Origin: an uncultured Pelagibacteraceae bacterium
GTDB taxonomy: Bacteria > Pseudomonadota > Alphaproteobacteria > Pelagibacterales > Pelagibacteraceae
Length of the DNA stretch: 31,752 bases
Direction: 5' to 3'
Assembly: GCA_902519635.1 (NCBI GenBank)
Contig: CABYKW010000004.1
Coordinates: forward strand, 1 to 31,752
The stretch's first letter is position 1; each line of letters starts with the position of its first letter. The translations under genes were made by a program, and so were the position numbers. Positions 27,510 through 31,752 of the stretch are shown one piece after another. The notes under the pieces were generated by a model. The model ran no database searches. It saw only the letters and a program-made list of their open reading frames with translations, and had not been told where the DNA came from.

Positions 27510-28105
27510 TAAGTAAAGATTATGTACAAGACAATTGCTAAAATTATAATAAATATTCCTGCTAACGTAAACCATAGTGCGCCTTTTTTTTCTATGAAGT
27601 CACCAAATTTTTGTCCAAAGAGTTTTGTAAAATATGCAACTAAAAAGAAACGCAATCCCCTAGTAAAAAGGCAAATTAAAAAGAAAACTGGAAGATTATA
27701 ATTCATTACCCCGCTTGTTATAGTGAAAACCTTAAAAGGCAAAGGAGTAAACCCCGCTAAAAACATTATTCCAAGCCAAGCTAAAAAACCCTCTTTAGTT
27801 GACATCACATTTTGCATTTCAAATACTTTTTCCTCATAACCATAAAATTCAATAATAACCATAGAGGCATCTAAAAATAAAACTCCTAACATATAGCCAA
27901 ATAATCCTCCTAATACAGAGCCTACAGTTGCAATGATGAATATTTTTAAATAATCTTCTCTTTTAGCAACTACCATCGGCACAATCATCAAGTCTGGTGG
28001 AACGGGAAAAAAGAAACTTTCGATAAAAGAGACAAAACCTAAGAGAGGTTTGGAAAATTTATGTCTAGCAAGCTCAACACATCTATCGTATAATTTTTTT
28101 AACAT
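27509..28105 (-). CDS. VTT-domain (DedA/YqaA-like) membrane protein
   Basis: This is a 198-residue inner-membrane protein of the SNARE-associated/VTT family. I place the start at 28105 (MLKKLYDRCVELA). The longer open frame to 28303 would overlap the divergent neighbour and has no family-like N-terminus. Sequence cues are FVSFIESFFFPVPPDLMIVP, the glycine-rich GSVLGGLFGYMLG, and the YqaA-like GFTPLPFKVFTITSGV. Some VTT-domain proteins translocate lipids; the function here is unknown. First gene of the VTT-dsbB-coq7 unit. Confidence 0.85.
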   Translation of the reverse strand: MLKKLYDRCVELARHKFSKPLLGFVSFIESFFFPVPPDLMIVPMVVAKREDYLKIFIIATVGSVLGGLFGYMLGVLFLDASMVIIEFYGYEEKVFEMQNVMSTKEGFLAWLGIMFLAGFTPLPFKVFTITSGVMNYNLPVFFLICLFTRGLRFFLVAYFTKLFGQKFGDFIEKKGALWFTLAGIFIIILAIVLYIIFT

Positions 28106-28182
28106 GAATTTAAAATGCACAATAGTCAAGGATCTAGCAAGTTTAATATTATCCCCAACGATTAAAAAAAGGCTTAACTTAT
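28106..28182. other. 77 bp divergent intergenic region
   Basis: It lies between the VTT-protein gene and the duplicated winged-helix gene. It must carry promoters for both directions unless these lie inside the genes. I find only weak candidates (a minus-strand TTGACT near 28128-28133 without a good -10) and no hairpin or repeat. Confidence 0.5.
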
Positions 28183-29202
28183 ATGAGCGAACCAATTGAT
28201 ATAAAATCAAAAAAGATTGTACCAACAAAATTAGTAAATAAGTTTGAAAAATCACTAGTCTTGGATAGTCTTGAATCAAATATACTTTCCCACTGGGATA
28301 CATGGGGTAAATTTCAACAAGCTTGGACTAGTCGAGCTTATAGATCCTTCAAAGATTTAGATAAGTACGTAGTTTTAATATATTTAATAAAAAATAATTG
28401 GCAGACTTTATCAGACAAATTTCAAGTTTTATCGATGGATGAATTTTATGACTCTGAAAGTATTATAATTGATAAAATTAACTTAATTCAAATATCCAAT
28501 GATCTAAGTATCCCCAAAGAAACAATTAGAAGAAAAGTTAATGAACTACAAAGTGCTGATATTTTAAAAAGAGAGGGTAAATCTATTATATTTAATAAGA
28601 AAGGAATAGAAACCCAAAAACCAAATGATATGATCGAACTACTGTCAATTTTTATAGACAAAAAATCAAAAATGTTACAGGGACAAGCATGGTTTGGAAG
28701 TCCATTATCAAAAGACTACATTAAAAGTTTTATAAAGAAATATTTTACTTTAGTTTGGTTAAGATTTTTTAGGATGCAAATACCTTTTTTAACAAGACAC
28801 AGAAAAGTTTTTGGGGATCTAGAAACTTGGGTAGTCTGGGGGAATATAGGTCTTAGTCATCAATATCAATTAGCAAAAGCGGCTGAAAGAAATTTAATTA
28901 CTTCAGAAATTACACTTAAAAGTTATTATTCTAATGTTGCAGATGTGAAAATTGATAGAGGGGTAAATGCTTCATCTATAGCTGATATTTCATCAATACC
29001 CAGGGCAACAGTAATTAGAAAATTAAAATGGTTGGTTTTCCAAAAAGCTATTAAAAAAAATAAAAATTTAGAATATCAAATGAAAAAAGGTGGCAAGCTT
29101 AACAGTAAAATTTCAGAGAATTTTTTGTTAAATCAGCACAGTGTTGCTGAATTTTTAACTGATATTTTTGATTTAATGAAAAATTCAAAATTTAAATTAT
29201 AA
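28183..29202 (+). CDS. Protein of unknown function with duplicated winged-helix-like domain
   Basis: I do not recognise this 339-residue protein. It has an internal duplication. Repeat A (about 53-140) contains RSFKDLDKYVV and then ISNDLSIPKETIRRKVNEL-QSADILKREGKSIIFNKKG. Repeat B (about 207-304) contains KVFGDLETWVV and then IADISSIPRATVIRKLKWL-VFQKAIKKNKNLEYQMKKGG. Each second part reads like a helix-turn-helix with a following beta-wing: S-I-P start of a turn, recognition helix with arginines and lysines, hydrophobic helix and a lysine-rich hairpin. This suggests a DNA-binding regulator with two sites. The middle (170-206, KKYFTLVWLRFFRMQIPF) is aromatic-rich. No transmembrane segment is clear. 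It is 14 bp before a BASS transporter gene. Confidence 0.75.
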   Translation: MSEPIDIKSKKIVPTKLVNKFEKSLVLDSLESNILSHWDTWGKFQQAWTSRAYRSFKDLDKYVVLIYLIKNNWQTLSDKFQVLSMDEFYDSESIIIDKINLIQISNDLSIPKETIRRKVNELQSADILKREGKSIIFNKKGIETQKPNDMIELLSIFIDKKSKMLQGQAWFGSPLSKDYIKSFIKKYFTLVWLRFFRMQIPFLTRHRKVFGDLETWVVWGNIGLSHQYQLAKAAERNLITSEITLKSYYSNVADVKIDRGVNASSIADISSIPRATVIRKLKWLVFQKAIKKNKNLEYQMKKGGKLNSKISENFLLNQHSVAEFLTDIFDLMKNSKFKL

Positions 29203-29216
29203 AATCTGGTAAAATA

Positions 29217-30062
29217 ATGGAAATAGCAAAATCTATAGCTCCAATTGCTTTAGCAATTATCATGTTTGGTTTGGGACTAGGTTTAACCGTTGAGGACTTT
29301 AAAAGAGTCACAAAATATCCGAGAGATTTTATTGTCGGCTTTTTATGTCAAGTTATTTTACTTCCAATAGTTGCTTTTATACTAATTCATATAATTACGC
29401 TTCCTCCTGAAATTGCCTTAGGTGTTATGATCATTGCTTCAGCCCCAGGTGGTGTAACCTCAAATGTATTAACTAAATTTGCAGGTGGTGATGTGGCTTT
29501 ATCAATAAGTTTAACAGCAATTGTTAGTTTGTTATGTATTTTTACCGTTCCATTAATCGTTTTCAATTCTGCAGAGTTAATTGGAATAGCAATACAAAAA
29601 GAAATATCAATGATTTCAATAGCTATTAAAATGTTTTTTGTAGTTACAATCCCAGTATTATTAGGAATGATAGTTAGAAGTTTAATGACAGATTTTATAA
29701 TTTCTAAAACTTTAATAATTCAAAGATTATCTGTAATTTTATTCTTGATTGTATTTATATCTATTTGGGTGGAGGAGTGGGATAGAATAGTAAGTTTTAT
29801 AGTTAGGGCAGGTTTAATAGCTTTTATTTTGAATATAACTATGATTTTGGTTGGTTATTATGTTGCAAAATATCTTACATCAGGAGTTTCTCAAAGAAAA
29901 TGTATTTCACTTGAATGTGGTTTACAAAATGGAACTTTAGCCGTAGTTGTTGCTACTCAGTTGTTTGACGATATAATATTTATGGTCCCTACAGCAGCAT
30001 ATGCACTAATAATGTTTGTAACATCGATAATTTTTGTTCTAATAGTTAGAAAAATCAATTAA
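29217..30062 (+). CDS. BASS-family (bile acid:Na+ symporter-like) transporter
   Basis: This is a 281-residue integral membrane protein with about nine hydrophobic segments. GLGLTVEDFKRV after the first segment, MIIASAPGGVTSNVLTKFAGGD (a sodium-site region), and LECGLQNGTLAVVVA in the later half are hallmarks of the family. In marine bacteria relatives may import organic anions such as pantoate or keto acids; the substrate cannot be inferred from sequence here. It begins 14 bp after the duplicated winged-helix gene and is followed, 17 bp later, by the tRNA-Leu gene. Confidence 0.88.
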   Translation: MEIAKSIAPIALAIIMFGLGLGLTVEDFKRVTKYPRDFIVGFLCQVILLPIVAFILIHIITLPPEIALGVMIIASAPGGVTSNVLTKFAGGDVALSISLTAIVSLLCIFTVPLIVFNSAELIGIAIQKEISMISIAIKMFFVVTIPVLLGMIVRSLMTDFIISKTLIIQRLSVILFLIVFISIWVEEWDRIVSFIVRAGLIAFILNITMILVGYYVAKYLTSGVSQRKCISLECGLQNGTLAVVVATQLFDDIIFMVPTAAYALIMFVTSIIFVLIVRKIN

Positions 30063-30079
30063 ATTAATTATTAAATAAA

Positions 30080-30166
30080 GGGCGAATGGTGGAACTGGTA
30101 GACGCGCCGGACTCAAAATCCGGTGGTAGCAATACCTTGAGAGTTCGAGTCTCTCTTCGCCCACCA
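30080..30166 (+). tRNA. tRNA-Leu, anticodon CAA, with encoded CCA
   Basis: The acceptor stem is GGGCGAA/TTCGCCC, and the discriminator A is followed by CCA in the genome. The anticodon stem CCGGA/TCCGG encloses the loop CTCAAAA, so the anticodon is CAA, which reads UUG. A long variable arm (GGT...ACC) marks it as class II, and the T arm is GAGAG/CTCTC with loop TTCGAGT. No separate promoter or terminator is visible: the gap before it is 17 bp and the next start codon comes 4 bases after CCA. Confidence 0.96.
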
Positions 30167-30170
30167 AGTT

Positions 30171-31752
30171 ATGGATATAAGCAAATTAAACAGTTTAGTT
30201 GAACTTTATTTTAAAAAAACACAAGAAGTCGACGGTAAAAGACCGTTTTTAAAATGGTTAAAATCAGACAAGCCGACTTATAATTGGGATGATATCACTC
30301 AAAAAATTTATAAACTTACTGCTAAAATTAAAACTTTAATTAATGAGGGTGACAGGTGCTTAATTTTATCTGAGAATAGACCTTATTGGTTAATGACTGA
30401 TATCTCTATTATGAATGCCGGAGGTATTTCAGTTCCCATTTTTACAACTTATTCTGCAAACGATTATGAATATATTTTAAATGACTGCAAGCCTTCATTG
30501 ATATTTGTTTCTAATCAAGAACAGTTTAATAAGATAAAAAAATTCATTAATGATGATGTAAAAAAAATTATATCATATGAAAAACTTGATACTGAAAGTT
30601 TATTAATTCAAGAGATACTAGATGAAGATGTTAATGAAAAAATTATTAATAACAATTTAAAAAGGAATATGCCTGCATGTATAATTTATACTTCTGGCAC
30701 TTCAGGAAATCCTAAGGGAGTAATTTTAAGCCATGGCGGTATTTTATCAAATTGTGAAGGTGCTGTTGAATTATTGGAAACTTTAACAAAAAAAAAAGAT
30801 CCTATATTTTTAACTTGGTTACCTTTGTCTCATTCATACGAGCATACAGTTCAATTTATACAAATCATAGTTGGCGCAAAAGTTTTTTATGCAGAAAGTT
30901 TAGAAAAATTAATTTCTAACATGGGAATAGCAAAACCAACAATCATGACAGCTGTGCCAAGATTTTATCAAAACCTTTATACAAAGATAAATATGAATTT
31001 TGAGAAGCAAAGCGGATTAAAGAAATATTTAATTTATAAGACATTACTTTTAGGAAAAAAATTACTTAAAAAAGAAAAACTTAGCCTCAATGAAAGAATC
31101 GTAAATTTTTTATGTGAAAAATTAGTTAGAAAAAAGATCAGAAGACAATTTGGTGGAAACCTTCAGGCTTTTGTTTCGGGTGGGGGTGCTCTGGATCAAA
31201 ATATTGGAGAGTTTTTAAATGCAGCAGGTTTACCCACTCTCCAAGGATATGGTTTAACTGAGGCCTCCCCAGTTGTAAGCTGTAATTTGCCAGATTTAGT
31301 AAAAGTTGAAACAGTAGGACCTCCATTTAGAACAAACAAAATTAAGATAGCCAAAGATGGTGAAATTTTAATTAAAGGTGAAAATGTAATGTTGGGATAT
31401 TTGAATTTAAAAGACGAAACTGAAAAAGTAATTAAAGACGGATGGTTACATACTGGAGATATAGGAGAACTAGATAATAATAATTATTTAAAAATTACTG
31501 ATAGAAAAAAAGATATAATTGTTAATCTTGGTGGAGATAATATTTCACCAAGTAAAATAGAAAACATTTTATGTTTGAATGAAAATATTAAACAATCTTT
31601 TGTTTATGGAGATAAAAAGAATTATTTAGTTGCATTAATTGTAGGTGAAAAAGAAATTAATAATGATCAAATTAAACTTATAATTGAAAATATAAATAAA
31701 AGTTTAACTTTAATAGAAAAAATTAAAAAATTTGTATTAATTCACGAAGAGT
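30171..31752 (+). CDS. Long-chain acyl-CoA synthetase (AMP-forming), truncated at window end
   Basis: The frame is open from an ATG 4 bases after the tRNA-Leu CCA to the window edge, 527 complete codons, and carries no stop; it was cut by the window, so the C-terminus is missing. Adenylate-forming motifs are present: YTSGTSGNPKGVILSHGG (about 173-190), the GYGLTEASP motif, DGWLHTGDIGEL, and DRKKDIIVNLGG. The order and spacing match the FadD/long-chain acyl-CoA ligase group. It would activate fatty acids to acyl-CoA for lipid synthesis or oxidation. The start is an ATG that begins MDISKLNSLVELYFKKTQ, as in family members. No Shine-Dalgarno sequence fits in the four bases between tRNA and ATG. 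Confidence 0.92.
   Translation, partial: MDISKLNSLVELYFKKTQEVDGKRPFLKWLKSDKPTYNWDDITQKIYKLTAKIKTLINEGDRCLILSENRPYWLMTDISIMNAGGISVPIFTTYSANDYEYILNDCKPSLIFVSNQEQFNKIKKFINDDVKKIISYEKLDTESLLIQEILDEDVNEKIINNNLKRNMPACIIYTSGTSGNPKGVILSHGGILSNCEGAVELLETLTKKKDPIFLTWLPLSHSYEHTVQFIQIIVGAKVFYAESLEKLISNMGIAKPTIMTAVPRFYQNLYTKINMNFEKQSGLKKYLIYKTLLLGKKLLKKEKLSLNERIVNFLCEKLVRKKIRRQFGGNLQAFVSGGGALDQNIGEFLNAAGLPTLQGYGLTEASPVVSCNLPDLVKVETVGPPFRTNKIKIAKDGEILIKGENVMLGYLNLKDETEKVIKDGWLHTGDIGELDNNNYLKITDRKKDIIVNLGGDNISPSKIENILCLNENIKQSFVYGDKKNYLVALIVGEKEINNDQIKLIIENINKSLTLIEKIKKFVLIHEE

Noticed and set aside
27510..27575. Longer start for dsbB at 27575
   Set aside because: The added 22 residues overlap the VTT gene; ATG at 27509 has the TAATG coupling seen across the window.
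28106..28303. N-terminal extension of the VTT-domain protein to 28303
   Set aside because: The extra 66 residues overlap the opposite-strand gene at 28183, lack family features, and the ATG at 28105 gives a standard-looking start.

Overview
The window looks like a stretch of core chromosome from a SAR11-type marine alphaproteobacterium (Pelagibacterales, "Candidatus Pelagibacter" or a close relative). This rests on the very A+T-rich sequence, extreme packing (many 1-17 bp gene overlaps and almost no spacers), alphaproteobacterial gene content and order, and a SAM-II riboswitch in front of metX that resembles the marine (Sargasso Sea) metX aptamer I remember. I could not run a search, so the genus is inferred. 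There is no sign of phage, insertion sequence, CRISPR array, integron or other island. No gene-free stretch reaches 300 bases. The longest is the roughly 180 bp divergent metX/hisC region (19062-19241), which holds the riboswitch and its promoter.

Layout. 1-3170 (+): end of sucA, then sucB and lpd (2-oxoglutarate dehydrogenase). 3199-5142 (+): priA. 5225-10007 (+): F1 part of ATP synthase, atpHAGDC, behind an 82 bp leader with a 16 bp perfect palindrome. 10467 back to 19061 (-): two units. The first is SAM-II riboswitch-metX-metW-gloB (methionine synthesis and glyoxalase II). The second is a promoter followed by rplU-rpmA-obg-proB-proA-nadD-rsfS-ctpA-nudH (ribosome, proline, NAD, protease, RNA decapping). 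19242-21213 (+): hisC and a prephenate dehydrogenase gene. 21216-24651 (-): argH, a 36-codon lipoprotein gene (lptM-like), lysA and plsC. 24681-26509 (+): TlpA-like thioredoxin, alpha/beta-hydrolase esterase and an HNH endonuclease. 26510-28105 (-): VTT-domain membrane protein, dsbB and coq7. 28183-31752 (+): an unrecognised protein with an internal duplication of a winged-helix-like domain, a BASS-type transporter, tRNA-Leu(CAA) and an acyl-CoA synthetase gene cut by the window end.

I do not see an undescribed multi-gene system. The best leads are smaller. The SAM-II riboswitch has a mutually exclusive antiterminator/terminator pair built into it, and its terminator ends two bases before the metX start codon. 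A duplicated winged-helix-like protein of unknown function sits 14 bp from a transporter gene. The tRNA-Leu and acyl-CoA synthetase genes are joined by only 4 bases. There is also the palindrome ahead of the ATP synthase genes and a tiny lipoprotein gene between argH and lysA that gene callers can miss.
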